Assembly (NCBI GenBank): GCA_036936605.1
Contig: JAUPFV010000002.1
Span: 123,302,376-123,366,375 of the forward strand
Length of the DNA: 64,000 bases
Direction: 5' to 3'
DNA from: Limnanthes douglasii subsp. nivea
Lineage: Eukaryota > Streptophyta > Magnoliopsida > Brassicales > Limnanthaceae
A model generated the notes under the pieces. It searched no databases and was not told the origin of the DNA. It was given only the letters and a program-made list of their open reading frames with translations. The position numbers and the translations under genes are program-made. Positions 11,394-23,861 of this stretch are shown piece after piece. The first letter of the stretch is position 1; every line of letters begins with the position of its first letter.

Positions 11394-13420
11394 GAATAAG
11401 TCAACCTAATGAATGTATTGCTTATTTTTGAATATTTATTGACTCCTAATAAGTTGTTAACCCTTCGATTGCTTCACAAGAATATAAGTGCCCATCTTCT
11501 TGAGATATTTCATTTCTTTCATCATGGTATTTAGCAACTACTATTTATCACTGCTCTTCATAGATTTATGATAGCTTTTGGGTTCAATAATATCTCTTTG
11601 TATTGATATAGATAAAGCATAACCAATAACATCAACATAACCATATTGTTGGGGCAATTTATTTGGTTTGTGTGTTTTGTCTCTCACTAGTATATATAAC
11701 TGTAAAGTGCGTGTTGCTTTACAGTTTGATCATCTGAATGATCTTGAACACAACACATTTTGGCTATCTTCAAAATCATACAGTTTTGAACATCTTATAC
11801 ATCAGCCGAAGCTGGACGAGGTCCAAAATCCTTTTTGGAAATAGCATCCTCAACTTCACTCTTTAGATAAGAATCATCATCAAATCTATATCATTTCTCA
11901 ATATTATTGGGTTGGGTCTCCACTCTATTCTTCAATAACATTTCCCCCTCATTGAAAACCACGTCTCTACTTATTCCAGCCTTCTAGCATCCAGGTTAAA
12001 GGCACCATAACATATATCTTTTTATTTTTTCCGGATTGCCGATGAATAAACATTTTAGTGCTCCATAACGAAGCTTATCTTGATTCACATGTGCGTAGAC
12101 AGCACATTCAAACACTCTCAATGTTTCGGCTTAAGTTTCTCCCTAGTCCAGGGCTCTTAAGGATAAAGAAACTTCAGCACCGTAGATGGACTCATGTTGA
12201 TGATATACGTAGTCACAAACGTTTCCCATAACTTTGGGTCATTCTTGTTGTTTGAAGCATACATATAAAACTTTTTCAAAAAGGTCTGGCTTATTCTTTC
12301 AGCAAGCCCATTGCGTTGGGTAGTCTCACTAATGGTTTGGGGTATACCAATGTCAAGCTTTAAAAATAGCTTGTAAACTTCTTGTTCACATATTCCAAAC
12401 CATTATCAGTCCATAACTTCTTCGACATCTTCCAGATCTAATTCTCCAGCAAATTCTTCCAGTCCTTAAAAGTATTAAATGTTTCATCATTGGTCTTCAA
12501 AAGTATAACTTTTTTCAGGAATAATTATCAATCAATGACAGGAAGTACCTCACACCACCTACAGTAGGTTACAGTGACGTAGCCAAAATATTCGAATAAA
12601 CATACTCAAGCACTCCATTTGTTGTATGGCTACTAGGTAGAAACTCTACCCTCATTCTCTCAATCAACATGCAACTTTCACAAAAACTCAGGTTCTGAAA
12701 TGTGCTACCATCCAACAGCCCTTGTTTTCTCATCTCAATAATATTTTTTTCACTCACATTCTCAAGCCTCAAATGTCACAACTTGGTTGAATCCTTCTCC
12801 ACACCAGAGACACCCCTAACCACTATAGAGCCATTAAAAACTAACACACCACTAGTTCTATAGTCTTTCATAACAACAAGAGAGCCATGCAAGAATCTAA
12901 ACTTGTCGTCTCCACCCTTATAAGTAAACTATTCCTAATCTAACATTCTAATATAAAAAATGTTACATTTAACTTCGGGCATGTATCTTACGTTGTTCCA
13001 CAACCTCTCAAGTCTTATAGGAAACTTGAGTCAAACATTTCCCACTCATTTGATAGCACATGATTCATCATTCCCTAAGATGACCATTCTGCCTTTAAAC
13101 AATCTCATGTTTTCAAACCAATGTTTGTGGAAGTCATATGAAATTATGATCCCGCATTCGACAGCAACTTGTCACTGCACCTGTAAGAACAAGAATTCAT
13201 TAAACCATTACCGTATTCACAGTCATCCAATACCATTGTAGTATCTCCAGTTTTGGATTTTGGGTGATTATTTCCTTTTAAAGTCACCTTAGAAGGACAA
13301 TATTCTTTTGAGTATCTTATAAGTTCAAGGCACTTTTCAATTTTAGCCATCGTGGGAGACTTCTTGTCATAAAGCATGATGTCCACAAAGTGCTAATACA
13401 CTTTTTATAGCGAACTTTAG
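11394..13420 (-). pseudogene. Copia A integrase, pre-integrase and protease/gag remnant
   Basis: In minus reading order the following pieces can be seen: FVDIMLYD (gag, about 13,390), CSYHMT-like remains of the protease surroundings with HKHWFENMRL and VILGND (about 13,000-13,130), LHGSLVVMK and STKLxHLRLENVSEKNIIEMRKQGLL (pre-integrase zinc region, about 12,740), FCESCML, LWTDNGLEYVNKKF (integrase, about 12,400) and QRNGLAERI (about 12,310). All match the canonical Copia order and fall in different frames. Positions 13,421-13,975 should hold the gag start and leader, but nothing recognisable remains there. Confidence 0.8.
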
Positions 13421-13975
13421 AGGATTATGGCATGGTCATCGTCCTCCACCTTGACGTCAACTACATTTAAGTTAAAAATTATATTATTTAAATCATTTAG
13501 TTCCTTCAAATTTCCTCGCTACCATCCAACGACAGTGTGCACAGCTCTTTAATGAGATACAATTTATTTGCCAGTGAATTTTTATACGTAAATCTCCAAC
13601 CGATTCCATATCTCCAGCATCGTACGCTATTTAGACACTTCATGAAGTACTTCATTCCCAAAACTCAATATACGGATACTATGAGCTTTGGACAACACTT
13701 TGCATCAACCTTATCTGTAAATTTCTTACCAATGCAGCAACCAATCTCTTCTATACTATAAAATATTGAATATTAATTCTCTAGAGGTTAAAATCATTAT
13801 CCGTGTTGAATTTTCAAGGTTGAAATTCACGAATCTCATCTTTGCAGTTTTTTTTTTGTTTCTCGGTGAAAACCTTCTCTCTACCCTCTAGATTTGAAAC
13901 GATCTTCATCCTTTCATTTTCAGTTCAATACCACACACGATGTTGCTCCAAATTATCCACGCTCACCACACCACT

Positions 13976-14972
13976 TGTTAGGAAAACTCCTCCTACAAGA
14001 GCACACATGCTTTAGAATCTCAACAACACCGAAGTCCAACTACAATCAAAATTTGGACAACGTTAGTCGAAGTTCTACCGCTCCAGCCGAAGCCAGTTTG
14101 GTGATAGTATTAAATTTTCAAAAAGAAACAGATGAGCCGCACAAATTTGGCTCGTACTCAAAGCTTAGATACGCACCCAAAACAACAAAGCATGAAAAGA
14201 ATAAGAATGTAAACCAAAACACACACACAAAACATATTTAAGATGGTTCAGATTGTGAAGAAATTCTTTTTACACGCTAACAGACACAAAGTTTATATAT
14301 AGGAGGTTACAAGAAGATTCTCTCGAATAATAAACACTCAATCACTCGTTTTTGTTTCAAAACACTCTCAGCTTACAAATGAACTACGTATCTTCGAATG
14401 TCTGCAAGTATCTATCTATTACCTCAATATCTTGAAAGCTTTTAGCTTTTTGTCTCTTAAATCTCACAAGTGTTTCTCTTACACAAATGACTCACAATGC
14501 CTTCGTACTTAGTTTTCACTATTTATAGAGGATCAATATTGTACACAATTTGTCTCACATCTCAATTTCTCATTTGGTTAGGGGCCTACGACGCCTCTTT
14601 GTACTATTGTCTCGCACATTACGCTTAGATAAACAACTATGATCCAAGGCTGAGATTAACATCAATTCAGACCCTTCGTGGTTCAGCTTCTCTTAAAAGC
14701 TTCTAAATATCTCCAGAAGTCAACCATACACTGCACTTTCAGTATCACAAATGATCAGTTTGCTCCTTCGGATATGATAATAATATATTTTTTTATCTTC
14801 GGCGGAACTTAACATAACACCTAAATCTTAACCTACCAAACCTCTTTACACCTAAATCTTGATCTACGAATCTGATAAAAGTCGTTCATCCACCTATGTA
14901 TCTTCAATTGCCTATCTTCGACCACATCTAAATTTTGCGACTATTTCTATTCACCATAACTTATAGACTACA
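13976..14972 (-). repeat. 5' LTR of Copia A
   Basis: Plus orientation TGTTAGGAAAACTCC...TAGACTACA. Pairs with 8,015-8,890. Just outside its low end the minus strand reads TGGTGTGGTGAGC, a mutated version of the tRNA-Met primer site. A TATATA at about 14,297 (plus) lies in the region shared by both LTRs. Confidence 0.7.
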
Positions 14973-15612
14973 TGTATCTAATATATGTATATAGAAATTT
15001 GTACAGTAGTTTCCTAGTTTAAAACCGGAACTATTTTTTATATTTAAGCTTGGTTGAGTCTTACGTCTCAAGTTCATTTTTCCCTAAACAAACTAATAAA
15101 GTTATTGATTTTTCGCTAATATATAAATTAACAACTCCCGGATCCTGATCCGACATATACGTAAAATTGAGAATAAATGGAAAATGTATTTATAAACAAG
15201 AACAAATAATTTTCTTTCTCATGTATTTCTTGTTTGGCTGAAAGATATAGTAATAAGAGTATTACAATCCTATTCTGGTTTGTTCCCCTCAACAACTTGA
15301 AAAAACCTGCAGTTTCATAAAAATATATGTTTTGATTTTCTATAAACTGAGAAAATAGAATATATGAATACATATTACGTAAATATATCACCTCATGTTT
15401 ATTTGTGGCAACACCGGAAAGTAAATGAATGTGAAAGAAAGATTGCTGGTATTTTTTGAAAGCATGATGCTTCAGATATATATTCCTAACCCCAACTCTT
15501 TCGGGTTTGTTTCTACCATCCAGGGTCGCCTATTCAAAAGATAAAATAAGTTTATCATCAACAAATATAGTTTTATAAACTAAAGTGGTATTTTTATGTT
15601 GGGTGAGAATCC
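14973..15612. other. Spacer containing the 3' UTR of the SCCPDH-like gene
   Basis: AT-rich, with no conserved frame. It is immediately downstream of the host gene's stop codon (15,613-15,615, minus), so its right part must include the 3' UTR. An 87-aa frame at 15,128-15,391 shows no homology I recognise. Confidence 0.5.
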
Positions 15613-18336
15613 TCACTTATTCATCACGAAATTGATTGTTTCTTGGGCAGCACGTTCGAGTAGAATTTCCCTTGCCTCAATCGCAATACCTTCAGGCTGC
15701 ATAGGGAATTCGACAATTTTACATCGAGAAGTAGAGTTAAGGGTGATATTTAAATAGTTATGGTGATTTACACAAACCTCTTCCGGAAACCAAACACCAG
15801 GTTTTGTGCTTCCCTCAAGCATGGCCAACACAAAAGCTGCCGTCGATGTTCCAACAGAACTGAAATCAAGTCAATTACCTATAACTTTAGTTTCACTTTT
15901 CCCAAAACATGTACAACAAAAGCCATCTTTTGAGGTTCTGAATGGTGGTTAGTCCCTCGGACCATGAGATGTTCGAGAATTTAGTCCCTAACTTTTCAAA
16001 GCGTTATTTGATATTGATAGACTAATTTCTATAGTGATTTTGTAACTCAGGGACTACTAGTGTCTTTTGAAGTCAATAAACTAGATTCTCATAGCACCAC
16101 GTCGTCGAGAAACTAACTGCCATTCAAAGTCTCCCTTTTACACAACTTACACAGAAAGACTTTTGTGACTAAATACACCAATTGTCGTGTATCCGTCCGA
16201 ACACTCTAAGTCAACCTGCCAAAGAAACAAAGAACAAGAAAAACAATATATTGAATTTGAAACATTAAAGGGTCGGTATATGTATGAAACCAAAGAAATT
16301 CTGACCCTCATAGAAACACGCTCCCCAGCAGTTCCGTCAAATGCTCGAACTACAGGTTCAAACCACTTAACCATCTGCTCGACCTTACTTCGATCTCTCA
16401 GAAATTCCTGAACAAGTTTGACAAAATTTCAAGGGCTACTAGTCTCTATATATTGGTTTCCTCAAATACAATAGATGTCCAGTCAAGGAGATATTATACC
16501 ATAGGTAGTAGCTTTGTCATGGCCACCATTCCCCAGTTCCAAAAGAAGGGTGCCGTTCCAAATCGAGCACTAACAGATGGTACTCCTAATATCTCATGCG
16601 TACTTCGTACCTCCGGTAAGTTCCTAAACAAATAAAGCTACGTTCACATAAAGAGTAAAAGATCAAATAGACTATATTAGTGTTTTTTTTGTTGAAGGAA
16701 CCTACAGCAGATAAACATCTTTCTTTCCGATCCCTTTACCGAAGTCGATATTCAGCATGTTACTGTAAGGCTTTAGTTTCACCTTTTCACCTGAATGTGT
16801 TGTATAAAAAGCTGGTCACAATATATAGATTTTGAATCTTAAAAGAACGCAGAAACAGTTTAAGAAATTCTGACCTTTATTATAAGCGGTAACTTCTTCT
16901 CCTAGAAGTAAGAAACTAGTTGCCAGTATTGTTGGACCGGCACCACCAGTGCCTGCTGTGTAGTAGTAGAATCTGATATCAGAATATTTATATATTAAAT
17001 TCATAAGACAAACTTTTTTCTGTTAAATTTAATACCGATACAGATGAGGAATGATTAATTGATAATCAGTAAAAGAAACAATAAACAAAAAGGATAACCT
17101 TAGCCTTTTCGGCTCTCCCTTGCCTTCACTTGTTGCAGCGCGAACAAGCTCAGCTGCCATCACTATCATAATCAAAAGATTAGCTTGTTACGAAATTTTA
17201 TATTATTAATAAAATGCACGAAGCTGATATGTAGAAAAGAGGTACTATACAGTTGCTGACTCCGGGATATATTCCAGTGGTAGTTATAGCCGGGACCCCT
17301 GCAGCTATTGCTTTATCATTGAAAGATTTCGCACGAAAGGCATACCTTGTATCGTCACAAACGTCCAGATAGGCTGTCTGTTCATCAGACCAATCAATAT
17401 ACAAAATTACATATGTATGGACATGACATAAATTATAGATATTGTATCTAAATGTTTTTTCTTTTTACCTTATTACCTTGGTCTTTATGGCAGACTCGAG
17501 AACTACGCATGTCTCTGATTGTTGAAAAGGACCAGCTGCGTGGACTACAACATCCACATCTGCATCGGCATAGGCATATAAAACAACTATACTAATATGA
17601 ATCAAGATATACATTTGGTGTATCTATATAGAAACAACAAATAATCATACTACACCGTTTAAGGCTGATTCCAATGACTCAAGATTGTCGATATTGACTT
17701 CGACAAACTCAGAATTTTTCCCTAACTTATCCACCATTGCAGCCCCCTTGTCCCTGCCAATCCAATGCCATGCATAGATAAATACAAAAGTTCCGTAAAA
17801 TTTTGAGATACTACACAGGCCAGTTAGCTCAGTTGGTTTTTAAATTCAAAATAATACTAACTATCATCAGCCTCCAGACAAACTTAATATGTTCATAGTT
17901 AGAACATGTTCTAACTAAGAGTAACACAAAACTTGAACTTCAGTAGGACTACAATGTAACTTCTTGAATATTTCATATCTTAAAAATAACAACACAGATA
18001 TCAAATGTCAAAAAATTGACATGTACAATTTTATCAAAAAATAATTTTCTTTTAAGAGTTTATAATATGAAACAAAATCAATATTGGGTATCGTACTAAC
18101 CTGTTCCGGCCACCGACAACGATCTTAAGGTCGGGGCAGAACTTGGAGAGAGCAATGGCAGTGGATCCACCGACCCGACCAGTTCCGCCCAAAACAAGGA
18201 CCCGTGAATTGGCAGACTTAAGTGGGAGTTTAACCCTGCTGCTAACATCGGCGTATTGGATTTCCTTCGAACTAGCATGTATGGTCGCGGTTGTTGTTGT
18301 GCTTCTCAAATGAACCGAACCATGTTGTGTCGCCAT
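15613..18336 (-). CDS. Saccharopine dehydrogenase-like oxidoreductase (SCCPDH family), 12 exons
   Basis: A host gene reconstructed from splice sites on the minus strand. Exons: 18336-18101, 17753-17656, 17559-17477, 17377-17251, 17162-17099, 16972-16875, 16790-16706, 16623-16500, 16407-16306, 16215-16151, 15859-15778, 15696-15613. All introns are GT-AG, phases agree throughout, and the sum is 1,248 nt (415 aa plus stop). Residues 1-40 are Ser/Thr-rich (possible transit peptide or flexible start). Residues 46-57 carry a Rossmann nucleotide-binding motif, VLVLGGTGRVGG, followed by KIVVGGRNR. Later exons contain VVHAAGPFQ, TGIYPGVSN, YYYTAGTGGAGPT, WNWGM and GVWFPEEPEG, as in plant saccharopine-dehydrogenase-family proteins (Arabidopsis At1g50450 type, from memory). 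The family's physiological substrate in plants is not settled, so a true lysine-catabolic role should not be assumed. No disabling mutation was seen. Confidence 0.93.
15697..15777 (-). other. 81-bp intron 11 that is in frame and stop-free (exitron-like)
   Basis: Donor GTTTGT and acceptor CCTATGCAG bound an 81-nt intron with no stop in the coding frame, so retention adds 27 residues between WFPEE and PEGIAIEA. The homologous proteins, as I recall them, run straight from FPEE to PEGIA, which supports splicing as the main form. Confidence 0.75.
15939..16126. mobile_element. Small MITE in intron 10 of the SCCPDH-like gene
   Basis: Imperfect terminal inverted repeats: TGAATGGTGGTTAGTCCCTC at the left and, reversed, TGAATGGCAGTTAGTTTCTC at the right, enclosing about 188 bp. 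It is non-coding and no target duplication is clear. Intron 10 (291 bp) is about three times longer than most other introns of the gene, consistent with an insertion. Confidence 0.5.
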
Positions 18337-18956
18337 CTCTCTACTGTGTACTGTGGAACAGCCTTTTCTTATCTGATTTTATCAGTTGCTCGTTACTGAC
18401 GACGTGGCGGATTATGGTATATCAAATTTTAATCTGTTGTTTTCTTAAATAAAAAGAACCAAGCTAGAAAAACACGATTTCTTTGTTGATCTCTTATTCC
18501 ACTTTTTTTCTAAAGTCGAATTTTAACTCTAGTCTTAAATAATAACATTTTCTTACCGCGATTTTAAAAACAGAATTTACTTTAGATGGTAATTTTTATA
18601 TCATAAACCATACAAACATTAAAATAATACGGAGAACGAAAAACTGGACTATCTTTAGAAAGATTTCACGGATGAGGAGGTAACTTTTTGACATTTAGTT
18701 GTTGTTTTCCTTTAGGTCGTGCAATTGGCGCGATAAATATCGTCTTTGTCGTGTGACGCATACGACAATGATGGTGATCGTCGCGCAACAGATGCGAATT
18801 ATGTGAAACTCAATCGATATATGGTGTGTTCATCACAAAGTTTGTGCGACCTGGTGTGATAGTTCTTTTATAGGATATGATTTATGCATTACGATATTTA
18901 CTTGGCATATTGTTAATTGTTTTGGGAGGAACCAGACTATCCACTATATATGATGG
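18337..18956. other. Upstream region of the SCCPDH-like gene
   Basis: Must hold the 5' UTR and core promoter (minus direction). No clear TATA box at a fixed distance could be picked. The Copia B target site (CTAAT) closes the region, so 5' regulatory sequence beyond about 620 bp from the start codon has been pushed away by 4.7 kb. Confidence 0.5.
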
Positions 18957-18961
18957 CTAAT

Positions 18962-19176
18962 TGTTGGATTCTGAAGCATCTACATATCTGCTCATTGTAT
19001 CTGCTTGTCTGCTACTTATATCTTTAGTAAATTAGCTATCAATAATCTCTTATAAATAATCTCTTAACTAAATTAGTTATAACAGATTCTTGATATATAA
19101 CGATATATGGTAGATTGTAACAAATACATGATTATTGATATTCAAAGCAAGTTTTTATTTTCTTATAATTCTGATA
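18962..19176 (+). repeat. 5' LTR of Copia B (215 bp)
   Basis: Starts TG and ends TA, fixed by the flanking CTAAT duplication and the primer site. It lacks part of a CTGCTTGTCTG-type internal repeat found in the right LTR. Confidence 0.92.
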
Positions 19177-19188
19177 TGGTATCAGAGC
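19177..19188 (+). promoter_or_regulatory. Copia B primer-binding site
   Basis: TGGTATCAGAGC, tRNA-Met type, abutting the LTR with no spacer. Confidence 0.9.
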
Positions 19189-19241
19189 AGCACTGATAAA
19201 AGATTAACTTGTTTTTCTTTGTTGAAAATGTTTCTCTTTTG

Positions 19242-20182
19242 ATGGATAACACAAATGATGTGGAAGATCAATGAGGATCAGATCAAGAAAGTAATATTCG
19301 AAGTAATAACAATGGAGAGACTGTCAACCATCATTCTAATAATCCAAGTATGCTAATTACTAGCACAAATTAACCGAGAAAAATTATGTTGTTTGGTGTA
19401 GAGCCATTAGGCTGCCTCTTGCGGCCAAACAAAATCTCAGTCTTATTGATGGAAGATCAATGCAACCTGTGTTATTTTCTCCTGAATATGGAATCAAGTC
19501 AATAGAATGGTTTGTTCCTGGATTATTAATTTGATTTATGATCATTTAAAGGAACACTTTATGTCCTTAGACAACGCTAAAGAACTATGGGAAGAAATAG
19601 CCCAAAGATATGACTGCTACAATGCACCTATGGTTTACGAATTGAAGAGAGAAATCAGCTTTCTTACCCAAGGAAATCTAAGTGTTGTCGCTTATTTTTT
19701 AAAACTTAAAAGACGGTGGGATGAAAGAAATGCTCTAAGACCTTTTCCTATATGTAAGTGCCAAAATATGAATGTGGTGTTTACTTGAAGTTAACTAAAA
19801 GAGAAGATGAAGATAGGTTGATGCAGTTTTTGTTTAGGCTTAATGGAAATTTTGAAGGACCAAATGATCAAATACTCTTGATCGATCTCATGCCCTCCAT
19901 CAACAGAGCATATGCTCTTATTCTTTCTGTTGAAAATATTATTAGTTTAAATGATTTAAATATAGAAGCTTTTGCCATGATGGTGAGAAAGTATCAAGCA
20001 AATGAAAAAAAGAATTTTGATAAAGGAAATAAAGAATTTATGAGATGCACTAACTGTCTTCAAAAAGGTCACACTAAGGAGAATTGTTTTAAGCTAAAAG
20101 GCTACCCCGAATGGTGGGACAAGAATAATGAAAGAAGGAAAACTAAAATTTTTGCTGCGAGTTCAAACAATGCTACTGCCTA
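19242..20182 (+). pseudogene. Copia B gag, broken
   Basis: Begins at ATG 19,242 (MDNTND) and meets an in-frame stop after about ten codons. The capsid part is visible at 19,507-19,788 (LKEHFMSLDNAKELWEEI, UBN2-type gag) and, after a frameshift near 19,770, at 19,758-20,183. It ends with a zinc knuckle CTNCLQKGHTKENC (CX2CX4HX4C) followed by LKGYPEWW. Nucleic-acid binding residues of the knuckle are intact. Confidence 0.88.
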
Positions 20183-23100
20183 ATCACATATGTTGTGATC
20201 AAACAGTGTAATAGACACTCGAGTATCTAATCACATATGTTGTGATCATTCACTTTTTTCAAAAATATATCCTTTAAAAAACTTCTTTCATCACTTTACC
20301 TGATGGTTCAATTAAAAATGTTTCTTTTAAAGGAACAGTGATAGTGCATGATAAACTTGTTTTGCATGACTGTTTATATGTTCCATATTTTAAGTTTAAT
20401 CTGTTATCAGTGAGCAAATGTGCCGCTACTTCTAGTATTTTTTTCAAATTCTTAAATGATCACTGCTTTCTTCAGGACCAACACTTTGATCAAGTGCTTG
20501 GAGTTGGAAAGCAGTACAAAAGGATTTACCTTATCAACCAGCAATCCTTCAATAAAAGCTTCATTAAAACTCATTGCTCTACATTTGATTTTTCAAATCC
20601 TAAAGTTCATGATGTTGCACTTGTAATAAAGCCTAACATTTGGCATCATAGACTTGGACATTGTTCCAATAAAGTTTTAAAAAATTTAAATGTAATGAAT
20701 TCAAATAATGTAAATTTTATTTGTAACATATGTCACTTAGCTAAATAACATAGACATAGTTTTCCTTCCAACACTTTTGTTTCTTTAAGATCTTTTGAAA
20801 TGATTCACTTAGACATATGGGGTCCTTATAGAATATCCACTTTTACAGGCAAGAAATATTTCTTAACTACATTTGATGATTATACTAGATGCACTTGGAC
20901 TTTTTTGCTTAAAAACAAATCTGATACTTTCTCCAGTTTTTAAGATATTTGTTATCTTAAATCAGACTCAATTCAATGCTCAATTCAAAATCTTAAGGAA
21001 TGACAATGGTACAGAGTTTCTTAACCAATCCATATCTTCTTTCTTATCTAATCTTGGCATTATTCATCAAAAAACCTGTCCTTACACTCATCAGCAAAAT
21101 GGAATTGTTGAGAGAAAGCACAAATATTTACTAGAAATGGCAAAATCTCTTATGTTTCAATCTAATGTTTCCAAAGGTTTTTGGGGAGAATGTATTCTCA
21201 CTGCCACTTATCTTATATACAAAAATGCCTTATAAGATATTAATCTGGATATTTCCTTTTGAAATTTTAACTGGTTCCGTTCCTAATATTAGCGCTTTAA
21301 AGGTTTTTGGTTGTCACTATTTTGATTCTATTATCCATAGAAGTAGTGATAAGTTTCATCCTCGTGCCTTTCAGGCTGCTTTGTTGGATAAGCATCAAAT
21401 AAAAAAGGATATAGACTGTATAAATTAAAAACTCATCAATTGTATATATCCAGAGATGTCATTTTTCAAGAAAATGTTTTCTCATTCAAAGATAATGTTA
21501 TCAATAATAATGATCATATTCTTACTCCTATTGTTTATTCTCATGATGAAGTTGGCCTTGATCAACCTAAAACTGTTTTACCAACTAGTGATATTATAAT
21601 TGATGATGAGAATCCTGTTGAAGACATTGTTCATTCTTCTAGTTCTAATGAAAATGTTGATCCTTCTATATTGCATAATGTTGATACTCATGTTTTTGTT
21701 CGGGCCAACAAAAGGGTTAAACATAAACCCTCAAAGATTTTGTTCTTCAAGCTTCTGGTGATAAACATGCTTCTAATAAAGTTCTTAGTTCTCCTCATGT
21801 CCCTCATACTTTTCCATATATTTAGAATTATGTTCTTGATGAATCTTATACAATATTTTTAGCTGATGTATCTGTTTTGCAAGAACCACATTCTTATGAT
21901 CAAACTAAGCTTCATGATGGCTGGGTTGTTTCTATGGAAAAAGAATTAGAGGCTTTGAACTCTAACAACACTTGAGATTTATCTACTGTTCCTAAATGTA
22001 AGAAAGCAATTGATTCTAGATGGGTATTCAAAATTATAAGAAATCCTGATGGAACCATTGAAAGATTAAAGGCAGGCTTGTAGCAAAAACCTTTACTCAA
22101 ATTGAAGGTGAAGACTATAATGAGAGTTTCTCTCCTTTTGTTAAGTCTGCAACTGTGAGAATCATGTTTGCCTTAGTTGCTTCCAAAGGATTATCAGTTC
22201 ATCAACTGGATTTCAATAATGCATCTCTGCATGGATCTTTAGATGAAGTTGTGTACAAGAAACCTCCTCCTGGTTTACTTGACAAAGGGGATAATAGAGT
22301 CTGTAAGTTAAATAAATTCATATATGGATTAAAGCAAGCCTCAAGACAATGGAATCATGTCTTAACTGAAAAACTACTGGCTTTCGGTTTCATTAAATCT
22401 ATGGCTGGTGATTGTCTTTTTATCTTAAAACAACCCTCATTCGAAATGTTTTTACTTGTTTATGTGGATGATATTTTGTTGATTGGTTATTGCTCTTATC
22501 AAGTAACAAAGATCAAGACCTATTTAGACAAACTGTTTACAGTGAAAGATCTCGGCAGTGCTAAGTTTTTTCTTGGAATTGAAGTTCTACACCAACCATA
22601 ATGCATTTATTTGAATCAACGCAAATAAATATTTGACATGGTGACAGAGGCTGGTCTCATTGGATGCAAACCTGCAAAGACTCAAATGATCACAGGTTTG
22701 AATCTCACTGATATTATCTCTGAAATAATTTCAAATGACAAAAACTATAGGATATTAATTGGTCATCTTTTATATCTAAAATTTACTCAACTAGATATTA
22801 CATTTACTGTTCAACAACTTAATCAGTTTGTACATCAACTTCGGGCTGTTCACTGGAATTATTTAATTCATCTCTTGAAGTATCTTGAAGGCTCTCCCTC
22901 TAAGGGTTTGTTTTATGCGTCTCACACTTCGCTTGACATCTATTCCTATTGTTACGCTTATCGGGGATCCTGCACCATCATACATAAGTCTGTCACAGGT
23001 TATTGTATCTTTATAGGTACTTCCCTAGTGTCTTGGAAAACAAATAAACAAGCTACTGTTAGTAGAAGTTTAGCCGGAGCATAATACCAATCCATGGCTT

Positions 23101-23415
23101 CTACAGTTTGTAAAATCCAGTGATTATCTTATATCCTTTGAGATATTCATTTTTTTTCTTTACTTGTCAATTTAAACTGTGATAACATGGCAGCAATCCA
23201 TATATCATCCAATCATGTTTTCCATGAACGTACGAAGCATCTAGATATTGACTGTCATATTGTTAGAAATCAGTATATTTGTGGCTCCATCAATCCAGTT
23301 CATGTGTGTACTAAGTCTCAATTTGATGACATCTTCACCAAGGTCTTGTCTACAAAACAATTCTATTTCTTGTTGTTCAAGATGTACCTTGCAGATTTAT
23401 TCCATGATGCATCTT
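20183..23415 (+). pseudogene. Copia B pol (protease remnant, integrase, RT, RNase H), broken
   Basis: Pre-integrase WHHRLGH and CNICHLAK (20,640-20,745, then a stop), integrase HLDIWGPYR, TTFDDYTR, NDNGTEFLN, QQNGIVERK (20,800-21,235), RT LDFNNASLHG and catalytic YVDDILLIG (about 22,455), and RNase H ending in DDIFTKVL (about 23,330). No clear protease DSG motif was found. At least seven frame changes or stops separate the pieces, so the element is not autonomous. Confidence 0.88.
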
Positions 23416-23424
23416 AAAGGGGGA
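23416..23424 (+). promoter_or_regulatory. Copia B polypurine tract
   Basis: AAAGGGGGA immediately before the right LTR. Confidence 0.9.
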
Positions 23425-23675
23425 TGTTGGATTCTGAAGCATCTGTTTATCTGCTTGTCTGCTCATCTGCTTGTCTGTTCATTTGCTTCTTATATTTGCT
23501 TGTCTGCTTCTTATATCTTTTAGTAAATTAGCTATCAATAATCACTTATAACTAATCTCTTATCTAGATTAGTTACAGCAGATTCCTAATAATTATATAG
23601 GGATAGATGGTTGTTGTAACAGATACATGATTATTAATATTCAAAGTAAGTTTTTATTTTCTTATAATTCTGATA
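23425..23675 (+). repeat. 3' LTR of Copia B (251 bp)
   Basis: 36 bp longer than the left LTR because the CTGCTTGTCTG(C/T) motif is repeated more times (23,450-23,515). It ends CTGATA and is followed by the target duplication CTAAT. Confidence 0.92.
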
Positions 23676-23861
23676 CTAATTACACAAAAAAAAATTACAA
23701 CTCGTAGACTTTTTACTAAAACGGAAATGGATACCTTTGTAAAACACGAAATGAAGAAGATAAAATTCGTCAACATGATTACCCTATATAACGATGGGAG
23801 ATTTGGAAGAACTCTTAGGTAAAGTAGCAATTTGATGGGTACGTACAAATCAAAAGCCAAG

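Larger units (their letters stand above)
8015..14972 (-). mobile_element. Copia element A, old and heavily decayed
   Basis: A full Copia layout can be traced on the minus strand: 5' LTR (13,976-14,972), degenerate primer site, protease/pre-integrase, integrase, RT, RNase H, purine-rich tract and 3' LTR (8,015-8,890). The LTRs align over most of their length but differ by many substitutions and about 120 bp of indels, so insertion is ancient. No 5-bp target duplication is left. A TRIM is nested in it at 10,597-11,388. Confidence 0.8.
18962..23675 (+). mobile_element. Copia element B, complete with target duplication
   Basis: LTRs 18,962-19,176 and 23,425-23,675, each beginning TGTTGGATTCTGAAGC and ending TTATAATTCTGATA, flanked by the perfect duplication CTAAT (18,957-18,961 and 23,676-23,680). 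The primer site TGGTATCAGAGC directly follows the left LTR and the purine tract AAAGGGGGA precedes the right LTR. The internal part encodes gag, integrase, RT and RNase H in order but is broken by several frameshifts and stops. Confidence 0.95.

Noticed and set aside
10635..11404. Two near-identical minus-strand frames (MLGIWGSGPHI...) that look like a duplicated small gene
   Set aside because: They lie wholly in the two TRIM LTRs and are identical because the LTRs are.
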